Assembly (NCBI RefSeq): GCF_003075035.1
Contig: NZ_QCZE01000002.1
Location: 248,001-312,000, forward strand
Source: Zobellella maritima
Lineage (GTDB): Bacteria; Pseudomonadota; Gammaproteobacteria; Enterobacterales; Aeromonadaceae
Reading direction: 5' to 3'
Length of the DNA: 64,000 nt
Under the pieces are notes generated by a model. That model did not search any database, was not told the DNA's origin, and saw only the letters and a program-made list of their open reading frames with translations. The translations under genes and the position numbers were made by a program. Positions 28,530-38,652 of the stretch are shown here, one piece after another (the first letter of the stretch is position 1; each line of letters begins with the position of its first letter).

Positions 28530-30284
28530 TTACATGCGCTCCATGGTCTCTATGCCCAGCAGGCCCAGGCCCCGCTCCAGCACCTTGGCACTGGCGGCAC
28601 AGAGCAACAGGCGGCTGGCGCGTTCCTGTTCACCGACACCGTCTTTGTTGATCGGGCAGGCCTCGTAGAAGCTCATGAAGGCACCGGACAATTCAAACAG
28701 GTACAGGCACAGCAGGTGAGGCATGCCCTTGTCGGCGACGCTCTTAACGGTATCGTTGAACTGCACCAGCTTTTGCGCCAGCGCCTCTTCGGCGGGAGCG
28801 CCTATCTGTACCTGGCCGTTCAGCTGTTCGGCATTCGCCCCGGCCTTGCGGAAGATGGACTGGATCCGGGTATAGGCATATTGCAGATAAGGGGCGGTAT
28901 TGCCCTCGAAGGACAGCATGTTGTCCCAGTCGAAGATGTAATCGGTGGTGCGGTTCTTGGACAGGTCCGCATACTTGACCGCGCCCATGGCGACCCGGTT
29001 GATGACCTGGGCCTTTTCTTCCGGGGTCAGTTCCGTCTGCTTCTGCTCCAGCAGCTGGGCGGCTCTTTGCTCGGCTTCGTCGAGCAGATCGACCAGCTTG
29101 ACGGTGCCGCCGGAACGGGTCTTGAAGGGACGACCGTCCTTGCCCAGCATCATGCCGAAGGCGTGGTGCTCCAGACTGACCTGCTCGGGGACATAGCCGG
29201 CCTGACGCACTATGCTCCAGGCCTGCATCAGGTGCTGATGCTGGCGAGAGTCGATAAAGTACAATACCCGGTCGGCGCCCAGCTGCTGATAGCGGTATTT
29301 GGCACAGGCGATATCGGTGGTGGTGTAAAGGAAACCGCCGTCCTTCTTGCGTACGATAACCCCCATGGGATCACCGTCCTTGTTCTTGTATTCGTCCAGG
29401 TAGACCACCAGGGCGCCCTGGTCTTCCACTGCCAGGCCCTTGGCCTGCAGGTCCTCGGCGATCTCGGCCAGCATGGCGTTATAGGTGCTTTCACCCATCA
29501 CATCGGCTGGGGTCAGGGACACATTGAGGCGGTCGTAGACGGCCTGATTGTGACTGAGGGTAACGTCGACCAGCTTTTGCCACATGCTCAGGCAGTAGCT
29601 GTCGCCGCCCTGCAACCGGACCACATAGCCCCGGGCCCGTTCGGCAAATTCGGGATCCGCATCATACTGCTGCTTGGACTCCCGGTAGAATTGTTCGAGA
29701 TCGGCCAGGCCCGAGGACAATACCTCCGGGTTCTGCTTTTCCAGCTCTTCCAGATGGGCGATCAGCATGCCGAACTGGGTACCCCAGTCGCCGATATGGT
29801 TGGCACGGATCACCTTGTGACCCAGAAACTCCAGGGTACGCACCACGGCATCGCCGATAATGGTGGAACGCAGGTGGCCGACATGCATTTCCTTGGCGAC
29901 GTTGGGCGCAGAGTAGTCCACCACCACGGTTTGCCGGTGTTCGGCGACCGGCACATTGGCGCGCGGATCCTGCACCATCAAGGCAATCTGATTGGCCAGC
30001 CAGTTACTGTCCAGAAAGAAGTTGATAAAGCCGGGACCGGCCAGCTCGGTCTTGGCTACCAGGGGCGAGGCGGGCAGTTTGTCTACAATTAACTGAGCCA
30101 GGGTGCGGGGATTTTGCCCCACCGGCTTGGCCAGCAGCAGGGCCAGGTTGGTGGCCAGATCCCCGTGGGCCTTGTCTTTGGTTCTGTCTACCTGAATACG
30201 CGGCTCCAGCTCGGCGGGCAATGCGCCTTCTTGTTTCAGAATAGAGACCGTCTGCTCAAGCAGCGCTTGAATGTGTTCTTTCAT
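28530..30284 (-). CDS. argS: Arginyl-tRNA synthetase
   Basis: A 584-residue class I synthetase. The HIGH-equivalent motif is [13 protein letters not shown] after APNVAKE. The KMSKS loop is degenerate, as is usual for ArgRS ([14 protein letters not shown]). The N-terminal Add1 domain and a C-terminal DALR anticodon-binding domain ending [14 protein letters not shown] complete it. I place the start at 30284 ([11 protein letters not shown]), with GGTGA eight bases upstream; a longer frame adds an unconserved 21-residue leader. ftsN begins only three bases after its stop. Confidence 0.96.
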   Translation of the reverse strand: MKEHIQALLEQTVSILKQEGALPAELEPRIQVDRTKDKAHGDLATNLALLLAKPVGQNPRTLAQLIVDKLPASPLVAKTELAGPGFINFFLDSNWLANQIALMVQDPRANVPVAEHRQTVVVDYSAPNVAKEMHVGHLRSTIIGDAVVRTLEFLGHKVIRANHIGDWGTQFGMLIAHLEELEKQNPEVLSSGLADLEQFYRESKQQYDADPEFAERARGYVVRLQGGDSYCLSMWQKLVDVTLSHNQAVYDRLNVSLTPADVMGESTYNAMLAEIAEDLQAKGLAVEDQGALVVYLDEYKNKDGDPMGVIVRKKDGGFLYTTTDIACAKYRYQQLGADRVLYFIDSRQHQHLMQAWSIVRQAGYVPEQVSLEHHAFGMMLGKDGRPFKTRSGGTVKLVDLLDEAEQRAAQLLEQKQTELTPEEKAQVINRVAMGAVKYADLSKNRTTDYIFDWDNMLSFEGNTAPYLQYAYTRIQSIFRKAGANAEQLNGQVQIGAPAEEALAQKLVQFNDTVKSVADKGMPHLLCLYLFELSGAFMSFYEACPINKDGVGEQERASRLLLCAASAKVLERGLGLLGIETMERM

Positions 30285-30451
30285 CGTCAGTTCACCAAAA
30301 TTAAGACAAGGTCGGATTGATACCCAGGGGGGATAAATTCTACTCATATCGCGCCGAGAAAACTACCGTTTGCGTCCGGCAGCGGCGGATTGAAAGCAAT
30401 CGATCCGAAACGGGGTCTCTATAGCTATTAATTGCAGGGGAGGACAGGGCC

Positions 30452-31042
30452 ATGAAACTGGCGATTTTACCGCTGACCCTCCACCTTATGCCCGGTGGCA
30501 AACTGCCTTTGCGTATTTTTGAATCCAGGTATATCAGGATGGTCAGCGAAGCAGCAGGGACGGGAAATGGCTTCGGCATCGGCATGCTCGACGATGAGCA
30601 GGGCAAGCGAACCCATAGCCTTTTCATGCTGGGCACCCGGGTGCAAATTGTGGATTTCTACAGCCTGGCTGATGGCTTGCTGGGGATTACGGTAGAAGGA
30701 ACCGAACGTTTCCTGATCCGCTCCCTGAGTCAGGATGCTGATGGTCTCCTGCAGGCGGAAGTCTCGCTGCTGGATAACTGGCAGTCCTGCTCTCTTTCTT
30801 CGTTCGAGCGGGTCTTGTCTGATAAGTTACAGGAAGTGTTTGACGAGTATCCTGAGCTGGCCGAGCTGCACCCGTCGCCCCGATGGACGGATGCTGCCTG
30901 GGTCACCCAGCGCTGGCTGGAAGTTCTGCCCCTGGGTGGACACCAGACCCAGTTGCTGATGGCCGAGGACAACTGTCGGCGGGCCCTGGCGTTCTTGATG
31001 ACCATGATCAAACCCGATTCGGTGCCCGGCTTGCGTCACTAG
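30452..31042 (+). CDS. Lon N-terminal-domain (substrate-binding) protein
   Basis: A 196-residue protein consisting of a LON_substr_bdg (PUA-like) domain without the AAA+ or protease parts of Lon. Evidence is the start LAILPLTLHLMPGGKLPLRIFESRYIRMV (in two parts), LFMLGTRVQIVDF, LLGITVEGTERFLI, and the C-terminal helical bundle ending in ALAFLMTMI. Such stand-alone proteins are common in proteobacteria and their role is unknown. GGGGAGGACAGGGCC precedes the ATG. It is divergent from argS. Confidence 0.85.
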   Translation: MKLAILPLTLHLMPGGKLPLRIFESRYIRMVSEAAGTGNGFGIGMLDDEQGKRTHSLFMLGTRVQIVDFYSLADGLLGITVEGTERFLIRSLSQDADGLLQAEVSLLDNWQSCSLSSFERVLSDKLQEVFDEYPELAELHPSPRWTDAAWVTQRWLEVLPLGGHQTQLLMAEDNCRRALAFLMTMIKPDSVPGLRH

Positions 31043-31253
31043 AGCATCGAGCAGTTTCAACGTTGGCCAGGCCAACCTAGATGAAGAGGCTATTCCCCTT
31101 GTCTCTTTCAAGCCCCGGCGTCCTCTGATGAGAATGCCGGCAGGCGCCCCCGGACAGGTAGCATTCAGTTCGCAGCAGTCAACAAGGCCTCCGCTCAATA
31201 GAGCATGGGGGGATGCCTGAATGTTAACCTGCATGGTGCTTTAGGGAGTAGGG

Positions 31254-33458
31254 TTACCACAGCTCGGTAGGATCTATATCCAGAGACCAGCGCACCTTGC
31301 GCGCCAGAGGGATGGTGTCGATCAGGGCCAGCGCCTGACGTACGGCGATGGCCAGCTGGCGCCGGTTGCCGGCCTGCAGCAGCAGCTGATGCCGGAACTG
31401 CCCCGCTTTCTTTTCCATCTGGGCGCTGAAGGGGCCGGCGCAGAGCAGATCGGCGGGCAGCAAGGGTTTGAGCCGTTCCGCCAGTGCCTGCAAAAAATCC
31501 TGGCAGGGTTCGGACTGATTGGCCTGAACCCGGAACAGGGCCTGGTAACTGAAAGGGGGTAGCCCCGCCTGTTGCCGTTCCTGCAAAGCGGTACGGGCAA
31601 AATGCGCGTAGCCCTGGTTGGCCAGGTCCTGTAGCAGAGCATGATCAGGATGATGGCTTTGCAGTACTACCCGACCGGGTTTACTGGCTCGTCCGGCCCG
31701 ACCCGCCACCTGGATATAAAGCTGGGCAAAGCGTTCGGTTGCCCGAAAATCGCTGGCGAACAGGGCCGCATCCACATCCAGCAGGGCGACCAGGGTGACA
31801 TCGGGAAAGTGGTGGCCCTTGGCCAGCATCTGGGTGCCCAGCAGAATCTGATAGCGGCCCTCACGAATACCGGCCAAGTGTTGCTGAAAACTGCCTTTAC
31901 GGCGGGTATTGTCCCGATCGATCCGAATGGTGCTGTACTGGGGAAACAGGGCGGCCAGGGCCTGTTCGACCTGTTCGGTACCCAGGCCCGTGCCCAGCAG
32001 CTGCTGGCTGCCACAGTGGGGACATTGGCGGGGCACGAAACGCTGGTGATCGCAATGATGACAATGCAACCTGGCCTTGCCCCTATGCCAGGTATAATGG
32101 GCGTCGCAACGCTCGCAATCGGCCAGCCAGCCGCAATCATGGCAGAGCAGGGCGGGAGCATAACCGCGGCGGTTGAGGAACAGCATCACCTGATTTCCCC
32201 GGCTTAATTCCTCTTCCATCAGCTGGATCAACTGAGGAGAAAGCCCCGCATGCAGCTGTACATGTTTGCTATCCAGCAACAGATGCTGGGCGACAGCGGC
32301 GGCACCCGGTCGTTGGCGCAGGAGCAGGTGGCGGTATTTGCCGTTGTGGGCATTGTGCAGGGTCTCAAAGGCCGGGGTGGCCGAGCCCAGCACGATGGGA
32401 ATGGCCAGCCGGCGAGCCCGCAGCATGGCCAGATCCCGGGCATGGTATCTGAAGCCGTCCTGTTGCTTGAAGGAGCTGTCATGCTCTTCATCGATCAGGA
32501 TCAGACCCAGTTCGGCAAAAGGCGTCAACAGGGCGGAGCGGGTGCCAATGATCACCGCCGCCGATCCATCGCGGCAGGCGAGCCAGGCATCAAGTCGCTC
32601 CCGTTCCGACAGGCCGGAATGCAGGGTAACGATCGGTACCCGAAAACGACGCTGAAACCTGGCTATCGTCTGTGGCGTCAGCCCGATTTCCGGCACCAGT
32701 ACCAGTACCTGCCGACCCTGGCGCAGCACGGGTTCCATAGCCTGAAGGTAGATCTCAGTCTTGCCCGAGCCGGTGATGCCTTCCAGCAAGAAAGGACTGA
32801 AGCCGGTGGCCTGGTTGATGCAACTGACCGCCAGTGCCTGCTCGGTATTGAGTCGTGGCTTGTCTTCTTCATTTACCGCATAGCTCCGGCGCCAGTCGGC
32901 GGGAGCGGGCAGCTGCTCCCGCTTTTCGGCCAGTCCCTTGGCGGCCAGGCCTTTCAGTACGCCGGCGGTGATGCCCCTGACTTCCAGTTCGCCTGGCGAC
33001 AGCGGCCCCTGGGCAAGCAGCTCCAGGGCCTGACGTTGTTTATGGGCCTGGGGGGAAAGAGGCTGACTGCTGGCCCCGGGAGGGCAGTTGTGCCAATAGC
33101 TGATGGTCTTGTAGTCGGCGGCTTCCCCTTTGCGCAACAGGGTCGGCAGGGCCTGGAAGTACACCTCGCCGGGGGCATGCTGATAATATTGTACGGCCCA
33201 ATCCAGCAAGCCCATGTCCTGTGCCGATAGTACCGGGTGGGTGTCGAGTGCAGCCTGTATGGACTTCAGCTTGTGGGTGGCGACGCTGGGCTGTTCCGGG
33301 TGGGCGACCACCAGGGCGACCTGGGAGCGGTTGCCAAAGGAGACCAGGACCCGGCAACCGATGGCGGGCAGGGGGAGGTCGCTCAGATAATCGAAATCCT
33401 GTCTGAGCGGAACGGGGAGCACGACCCGTATCAACCCCTGGGTTACCGGTACTGTCAT
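31254..33458 (-). CDS. priA: Primosomal replication restart helicase PriA
   Basis: A 734-residue 3'-5' DNA helicase that recognises stalled forks and starts primosome assembly (E. coli PriA 732 aa). The N-terminal DNA-binding domain begins with RVVLPVPLRQDFDYL, Walker A is GITGSGKTEIY, the DEEH box is LILIDEEHDSSFKQQ, and GTRSALLTPF follows the family pattern. The two-zinc cysteine cluster includes CHDCGWLADCERCDAHYTWH and CHHCDHQ, CPHCGSQ. I start at 33458 (MTVPVTQ, GGAGG upstream), which restores the standard length. It is divergent from rpmE, as in relatives. Confidence 0.96.
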   Translation of the reverse strand: MTVPVTQGLIRVVLPVPLRQDFDYLSDLPLPAIGCRVLVSFGNRSQVALVVAHPEQPSVATHKLKSIQAALDTHPVLSAQDMGLLDWAVQYYQHAPGEVYFQALPTLLRKGEAADYKTISYWHNCPPGASSQPLSPQAHKQRQALELLAQGPLSPGELEVRGITAGVLKGLAAKGLAEKREQLPAPADWRRSYAVNEEDKPRLNTEQALAVSCINQATGFSPFLLEGITGSGKTEIYLQAMEPVLRQGRQVLVLVPEIGLTPQTIARFQRRFRVPIVTLHSGLSERERLDAWLACRDGSAAVIIGTRSALLTPFAELGLILIDEEHDSSFKQQDGFRYHARDLAMLRARRLAIPIVLGSATPAFETLHNAHNGKYRHLLLRQRPGAAAVAQHLLLDSKHVQLHAGLSPQLIQLMEEELSRGNQVMLFLNRRGYAPALLCHDCGWLADCERCDAHYTWHRGKARLHCHHCDHQRFVPRQCPHCGSQQLLGTGLGTEQVEQALAALFPQYSTIRIDRDNTRRKGSFQQHLAGIREGRYQILLGTQMLAKGHHFPDVTLVALLDVDAALFASDFRATERFAQLYIQVAGRAGRASKPGRVVLQSHHPDHALLQDLANQGYAHFARTALQERQQAGLPPFSYQALFRVQANQSEPCQDFLQALAERLKPLLPADLLCAGPFSAQMEKKAGQFRHQLLLQAGNRRQLAIAVRQALALIDTIPLARKVRWSLDIDPTELW

Positions 33459-33597
33459 TGGTGATTTTACCTCCATTTTCCCTTGCCCAGAAATGCGCGA
33501 TCCTATAATATTCGCAGCCTTCACAAAACATGTATCACTGCGTGTGGTGTCTGGCATAGGATCAGATAGCGACACGGCCTAATGACAGAGGTTGTCC

Positions 33598-33813
33598 ATG
33601 AAACAAGGTATCCACCCCGAATACAAAGAAATCGTTGCCAAATGTTCCTGCGGTAACGAAATCAAGGTCCGCTCCACCGTGGGTCACGATCTGAACCTGG
33701 ACGTATGTTCCTCTTGCCACCCCTTCTATACCGGCAAGCAGAAGGTAGCGGACACCGGTGGCCGTGTAGATCGCTTCAACAAGCGTTTCGGTGCCTTGTC
33801 CTCCAAGAAATAA
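33598..33813 (+). CDS. rpmE: 50S ribosomal protein L31 (zinc type)
   Basis: A 71-residue L31 of the C+ type, with zinc ligands in AKCSCGN and [15 protein letters not shown]. The ATG at 33598 follows ACAGAGG by six bases; an in-frame TTG two codons earlier is less likely. Zn-type L31 is standard in zinc-replete growth. A strong terminator ends the gene about 17 bases after its stop. Confidence 0.97.
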   Translation: MKQGIHPEYKEIVAKCSCGNEIKVRSTVGHDLNLDVCSSCHPFYTGKQKVADTGGRVDRFNKRFGALSSKK

Positions 33814-33829
33814 GCAACGATTTCTTGCT

Positions 33830-33854
33830 AAAAAGGCGCTGCGGCGCCTTTTTT
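33830..33854 (+). terminator. Intrinsic terminator after rpmE
   Basis: AAAAAGGCGC (33830-33839) pairs with GCGCCTTTTT around TGCG, followed by a continuing T-run. Confidence 0.92.
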
Positions 33855-33915
33855 GTTGCCCTTTTTTTCCTCCATTGCCCATCTTTAAATCCTGCTCCTC
33901 CTGACGAGACGCAGG

Positions 33916-34656
33916 ATGTCAGCCTTGTCTCTGCCCTGGTTATTGCTGCTGTTGTGTCCTATATGGACTTATCCCGCCTGCCCACGCCTGGCCGCCGATG
34001 AAACCGTGCGGGTCGAGCGGGTAGTTGATGGCGATACCCTGAAGCTGAAAGACGGTCGGACCATACGCCTGATCGGTATAGATACTCCCGAGCTGAACCC
34101 CTATGACCGTACTCAGGCAGAGCCGGGAGCCACGCATGCCCGGGACTGGTTACGAAATAATTTCAAGAAAGGGTCTCAATTGAAACTGGTTTTTGGTGTT
34201 AAAAAACATGATGATTATGGTCGCTGGCTGGCTCACCCACTGTGGCCTTCCGGTGCGCCCCTGACAGAACAGATGTTACTCCTGGGGTTGGGTTCCTTGT
34301 TGCTGATAGCACCGAACCATGAACTATGGCCCTGCCTGTTTGCTGCGGAAACAAAGGCGAGGCGGGCCAGGCGAGGGATCTGGTCACGGCCGTTGTCCAT
34401 GCTGCCCAGCCAAACCGGATGGCAGATGCTACGTGGGCGAGTGACGGCAGTCAGCACCGAAAGCAACCGGGTACGGCTGCTACTGGAAGACAAGGTCTGG
34501 TTGCAAGCGGGTAGCCGAAGCAGCCCCGAACTGCGGTTACGATTGGCCCAGATCAGGCCTGGTACCCTGTTGTTTGTCAGGGGATGGGTTTACAGAGACA
34601 AGGGCGAATGGCGGCTGTGGCTGAATCGCCCCTGGCAATACAGCAAGGAGAACTGA
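33916..34656 (+). CDS. Exported thermonuclease-like (SNase fold) protein
   Basis: A 246-residue protein with a signal peptide (LSLPWLLLLLCPIWTYPAC, probably cleaved near residue 27), then a staphylococcal-nuclease domain: RVERVVDGDTLKLKDGRTIRLIGIDTPE holds the calcium Asp, catalytic Arg and Glu (given in order), and DDYGRWLAH supplies the second arginine. The cysteine near the signal end could also suggest a lipoprotein, but the lipobox is poor. A C-terminal part (about 170-246) resembles an OB-like domain. It should degrade DNA/RNA in the periplasm or outside. It is unlinked to its neighbours by any obvious pathway. Confidence 0.85.
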   Translation: MSALSLPWLLLLLCPIWTYPACPRLAADETVRVERVVDGDTLKLKDGRTIRLIGIDTPELNPYDRTQAEPGATHARDWLRNNFKKGSQLKLVFGVKKHDDYGRWLAHPLWPSGAPLTEQMLLLGLGSLLLIAPNHELWPCLFAAETKARRARRGIWSRPLSMLPSQTGWQMLRGRVTAVSTESNRVRLLLEDKVWLQAGSRSSPELRLRLAQIRPGTLLFVRGWVYRDKGEWRLWLNRPWQYSKEN

Positions 34657-34775
34657 ACTCCCGGATGGGACAACTGCAAGTCAGTTGATTACTACCATAT
34701 TGTACAAAAAATGTGTTAAATTTGTTTTTCTAAAGAAGTAATAATGTCAACAATCGCATCAGGGTACTCAATAAA

Positions 34776-36020
34776 ATGACCGATTTCCGTCAAAATGCAT
34801 TGGATTATCATGCGCTTCCAAAACCAGGCAAGATATCTGTAGAAATCAGCAAGTCTGCTGAAACCGCCAAGGATCTGGCCCTGGCTTATAGTCCGGGAGT
34901 GGCCGAGCCGGTGAGAGAAATTGCCGCCAATCCGGAAAATGCCTATAAATATACCGCCAAGGGCAACCTGGTCGCCGTTATCAGTAACGGTACCGCCATC
35001 CTGGGCCTGGGTAACCTGGGCCCCCTGGCCTCCAAGCCGGTCATGGAAGGCAAGGCACTGTTATTCAAGCGTTTTGCCAACCTGGACTCCATCGACATCG
35101 AAGTTAAACACAGGACTACCGAAGAGTTTATCCAGACCGTGGCTGCCATTGCCGACACCTTCGGTGGTATCAACCTGGAAGACATCAAGGCACCCGAGTG
35201 TTTCGAGATCGAAAAAGCCCTTATCGAACGCTGCAACGTGCCGGTGTTCCATGATGATCAGCATGGCACCGCCATCGTTACCGCCGCTGGCATGATCAAT
35301 GCGCTGGAAGTACAGGGCAAGAAGATCGCCGATTCCCGCATCGTTTGTATGGGTGCCGGCGCCGCCGCCGTTGCCTGTATGGAGCTGCTGATCAAATGCG
35401 GCGCCCAGCGGGAAAATATCTATATGCTGGATCGCAAAGGGGTTATCCACACCCGTCGCGATGACCTGAACGAGTACAAGCAGCTGTTTGCCAACAACAC
35501 CGACAAGCGCACCCTGGAAGACGTAATCACCGACGCCGATGTGTTTGTGGGCGTGTCCGGCCCGGATGTACTGCCGGCAGAGGCGGTAGCCATGATGGGG
35601 GAAAACCCGGTAATCTTCGCCTGCTCCAATCCGGACCCCGAGATCAAGCCGGAATTGGCTCATTCCGTACGTCAGGATCTGATCATGGCGACCGGTCGTT
35701 CCGACTATCCCAACCAGGTGAACAACGTACTTTGTTTCCCCTTTATCTTCCGTGGCGCCCTAGATGTTCGGGCTTCATGCATCAATGACGAGATGAAGGT
35801 GGCGGCCGTTGAAGCAATTCGCAGCCTGGCCAAGGAGCCGGTGCCGCAGCAGGTATTGGATGCCGCCGGCATTGAAGCCCTGACATTCGGCAAGGATTAT
35901 ATTATTCCCAAGCCGATGGATCCCCGGCTGCTGCCACGCGTGGCCCGTGCCGTTGCGGTTGCAGCAGTGGAATCAGGTGTAGCTGGTATCGAACTACCAG
36001 AAAACTACATGCTGGATTAA
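34776..36020 (+). CDS. Malic enzyme (oxaloacetate-decarboxylating), short form
   Basis: A 414-residue enzyme converting malate to pyruvate, CO2 and NAD(P)H. Catalytic features are AYSPGVAEP (Tyr), LASKPVMEGKALLFKRFA (Lys), and the metal-binding FHDDQHGTAIV. The Rossmann loop is MGAGAAAVACMELL. Unlike E. coli MaeB (759 aa), it lacks the C-terminal phosphotransacetylase-like domain, so it is the small bacterial type. Cofactor preference cannot be assigned safely from sequence. A strong terminator follows. Confidence 0.93.
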   Translation: MTDFRQNALDYHALPKPGKISVEISKSAETAKDLALAYSPGVAEPVREIAANPENAYKYTAKGNLVAVISNGTAILGLGNLGPLASKPVMEGKALLFKRFANLDSIDIEVKHRTTEEFIQTVAAIADTFGGINLEDIKAPECFEIEKALIERCNVPVFHDDQHGTAIVTAAGMINALEVQGKKIADSRIVCMGAGAAAVACMELLIKCGAQRENIYMLDRKGVIHTRRDDLNEYKQLFANNTDKRTLEDVITDADVFVGVSGPDVLPAEAVAMMGENPVIFACSNPDPEIKPELAHSVRQDLIMATGRSDYPNQVNNVLCFPFIFRGALDVRASCINDEMKVAAVEAIRSLAKEPVPQQVLDAAGIEALTFGKDYIIPKPMDPRLLPRVARAVAVAAVESGVAGIELPENYMLD

Positions 36021-36039
36021 GAACTGTCTATCAGCTGTC

Positions 36040-36066
36040 AAAAAGGAGCCTTACGGCTCCTTTTTT
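36040..36066 (+). terminator. Intrinsic terminator after malic enzyme gene
   Basis: AAAAAGGAGCC (36040-36050) pairs with GGCTCCTTTTT (36055-36065) around TTAC, with a six-T tail. Confidence 0.93.
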
Positions 36067-36444
36067 ATTTCCTGGCTTATACCTATCGGATTAAATAGCT
36101 GTTCCGAATGGTAGATCACGACTGACGGCGACCAGATGTTGTTTAGCAGATCCTTAGCGCCAGGGCCGGAAAATGCTCCTGCCGTTACGGCATTCCCGTG
36201 CCTCATGGATGCTTGATGGGGGGGCGTGCGAGACGGCTGTGTTGACTCAGGCGCTATGCCCCAACAGACGCTCAGATACTTAATGGGGGGGGCTATTTCC
36301 ATACGGAACCAGTTTGACTCAAATTACGGCTCCAGACGGACTTTTTGTTACAGATATGATCACTTTCCATAAAAACCCTTTGGCTAACGAGGTTTTATTG
36401 GTTAGAATTTGTGCGTTTTTATGCGTCTTCCAAAGGAGTCTGAT
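36067..36444 (+). other. Gene-free stretch before oligopeptidase B
   Basis: About 380 bases without a supportable gene. It contains two G-runs (about 36219-36226 and 36285-36292). The last 100 bases are AT-richer and should contain the downstream promoter. A short open frame on the minus strand covers part of it but begins without a ribosome-binding site and runs into the terminator. Confidence 0.5.
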
Positions 36445-38619
36445 GTGCGTAATAGGGTGAAACTTGGCTTAATGTTAGTATGCATGGCTTCTGCCAAACC
36501 GTATGCAAAGGGATCCGATTTGGAACTTAAACCACCAGTGGCCAAGAAAATTCCCCACAGCCTGACTCACCATGGCGATACCCGGGTCGATAACTATTAC
36601 TGGTTACGGGATGATCAGCGGGAAGCCAAGGCGGTGCTTTCCCACCTCTCAGCCGAAAACAAGTACAGCGAGCAGGTGCTGCAACCCCTGTCGGCCCTGC
36701 AGGAAAGTCTCTATCAGGAGATGCTGGCGCGTATCAAGAAAGACGACAGCTCCGTGCCTTATCGCAAGGACGGCTACTGGTACCAGACCCGTTATCGTGA
36801 AGGCGGTGAATACGGCATTATCGAGCGTTACACGGAAGATCACCCCGAGCGGATCCAGCTGCTGCTGGACTGTAATGAGCGGGCCGAAGGCAAGGCCTAT
36901 TACAGCATGGGCCAGCTGGCAGTCAGCCCGGATGATCAGGTGCTGGCCTTTGCCGAAGACTTTGTCTCGCGCCGCCAATATGAGATCCGTTTCAAGTCGC
37001 TGAGCGACGGTCAGCTCTATGAAGAGGTGCTGGAAAATACCTCCGGCAACCTGGTGTGGGCCAATGACGGCAAGACACTGTTTTACGTGAAGCAGGATGA
37101 AGACACCCTGCTGCCCTATCAGGTGTACCGTCATACCCTGGGTACGCCTCAAAGCGAGGATGTGCTGGTCTATGAAGAAAAAGATGCCAGCTTTTATACC
37201 AGCATCTACAAGAGCCGCTCCAACGACTATATCGTGATCGGTGCCTGGAGTACCGTTTCCAGTGAAATGAGTCTGGTACCGGCGGATCGTCCCGAAGCCG
37301 AGGCCGAGGTGTTCCTGCCCCGTCAGCGGGATCATGAATACTCGGTGGAACACTACCGGGATCGGTTCTACATCCGCTCCAATAAGGAAGGTGCCAACTT
37401 TGCCCTGTATCAGACCGAGCAGAGCGGTCCTGAGCAGTGGCAGACGTTGATCCCCGCCCGGGAAGACGTGCTGCTGGAAGACTTTGCCCTGTTCCGTGAC
37501 TGGCTGGTATTGGAAGAACGTCAGGAAGGCCTGGTGCACCTGCGTCAAATCAACTGGCAGAATGGTCGCGAGCACCAGATCCGCTTCGAGGATCCCGCCT
37601 ATGTCACCTGGCTGGGTGCCAACGCCGAGGATGAAACGCCCTGGCTGCGTTATGGCTATTCTTCCATGACCCGTCCAGTGACCACTTATGAAGTCAACAT
37701 GGATACCCTGGAACGCAAACAGCTCAAGCAGCAGTATGTGGGAGAACAGTTCGACGCCGACAACTATCGCAGTGAACGCCTGTGGGTCACTGCCCGTGAT
37801 GGGACCAAGGTTCCCGTTTCCCTGGTATATCGAGCCGACCAGTTTGAGCAGAATGGCGACAATCCCCTGCTGGTGTATGCCTATGGCTCCTATGGTGCCA
37901 GCATGGACCCGGACTTCAGCAGCGCCCGCCTGAGCCTGCTTGATCGCGGCTTCGTCTATGCCATCGCCCATGTGCGTGGTGGTGAGGAGCTGGGGCGCGA
38001 CTGGTATGAGCAGGGCCGGTTGATGAACAAGCAGAACAGCTTCAACGATTTTATCGATGTTACCCAGGCCCTGGTGGCGCAGGGTTATGCCGACCGTAGC
38101 CGGGTATTTGCCTCCGGTGGCAGTGCCGGTGGCCTGTTGGTTGCTGCCGTCGCCAATATGGCCCCCGAGCTGTTTAAAGGGGTGATTGCTTCAGTACCCT
38201 TCGTGGATGTGGTGACCACCATGCTCGACGAATCCATCCCCCTCACCACGGGTGAATATGACGAGTGGGGCAACCCGGCTGATGACGATGCCTACCGTTA
38301 TATGAAGTCCTACAGCCCTTACGATCAGGTGAAGCCGCAGGCCTATCCCCATATGCTGGTGACCACGGGATTGCACGATTCCCAGGTGCAGTATTGGGAG
38401 CCGGCCAAGTGGGTGGCCAAATTGCGTGAGTTGAAAACTGACGACAACCTGTTGTTGCTGCACTGCGACATGGACTCTGGCCATGGAGGCAAGTCCGGAC
38501 GTTTTTCCTACTATCAGGATCTGGCCCGGGAATATGCTTTCCTGCTGGCGTTGGCTGAAGAAGAAGCCCAGGTCAGCCGGATCGCCGGTTTTAGCAAGGC
38601 TGAAGGTATAGTCAACTAA
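36445..38619 (+). CDS. ptrB: Oligopeptidase B (S9A serine peptidase)
   Basis: A peptidase of about 724 residues that cleaves short peptides after Arg/Lys. A seven-bladed propeller domain (about 75-430) is followed by the alpha/beta-hydrolase domain with nucleophile motif GGSAGG, aspartate in LHDSQVQYWEPAKW, and histidine in MDSGHGGKSGRF. The propeller contains YYWLRDD, typical of the family. I prefer the GTG at 36445 with AAAGGAG six bases upstream. The resulting N-terminus (RNRVKLGLMLVCMASAKPYA) looks like a short signal sequence, unusual for the cytosolic E. coli enzyme. Confidence 0.92.
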   Translation: MRNRVKLGLMLVCMASAKPYAKGSDLELKPPVAKKIPHSLTHHGDTRVDNYYWLRDDQREAKAVLSHLSAENKYSEQVLQPLSALQESLYQEMLARIKKDDSSVPYRKDGYWYQTRYREGGEYGIIERYTEDHPERIQLLLDCNERAEGKAYYSMGQLAVSPDDQVLAFAEDFVSRRQYEIRFKSLSDGQLYEEVLENTSGNLVWANDGKTLFYVKQDEDTLLPYQVYRHTLGTPQSEDVLVYEEKDASFYTSIYKSRSNDYIVIGAWSTVSSEMSLVPADRPEAEAEVFLPRQRDHEYSVEHYRDRFYIRSNKEGANFALYQTEQSGPEQWQTLIPAREDVLLEDFALFRDWLVLEERQEGLVHLRQINWQNGREHQIRFEDPAYVTWLGANAEDETPWLRYGYSSMTRPVTTYEVNMDTLERKQLKQQYVGEQFDADNYRSERLWVTARDGTKVPVSLVYRADQFEQNGDNPLLVYAYGSYGASMDPDFSSARLSLLDRGFVYAIAHVRGGEELGRDWYEQGRLMNKQNSFNDFIDVTQALVAQGYADRSRVFASGGSAGGLLVAAVANMAPELFKGVIASVPFVDVVTTMLDESIPLTTGEYDEWGNPADDDAYRYMKSYSPYDQVKPQAYPHMLVTTGLHDSQVQYWEPAKWVAKLRELKTDDNLLLLHCDMDSGHGGKSGRFSYYQDLAREYAFLLALAEEEAQVSRIAGFSKAEGIVN

Positions 38620-38652
38620 CCAGCTCCGCTGGTTTGCCAGACCAAAGCCGGG

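Noticed and set aside
28179-30092. 637-codon open frame opposite ftsN and argS
   Set aside because: Antisense shadow of argS, with no motifs and no ribosome-binding site; argS has complete synthetase motifs.
36051-36302. 83-codon minus-strand frame after the malic enzyme gene
   Set aside because: Ends inside the intrinsic terminator and shows no conserved features.
36649-37971. 440-codon open frame opposite oligopeptidase B
   Set aside because: Shadow of the propeller domain; composition is typical of antisense frames.
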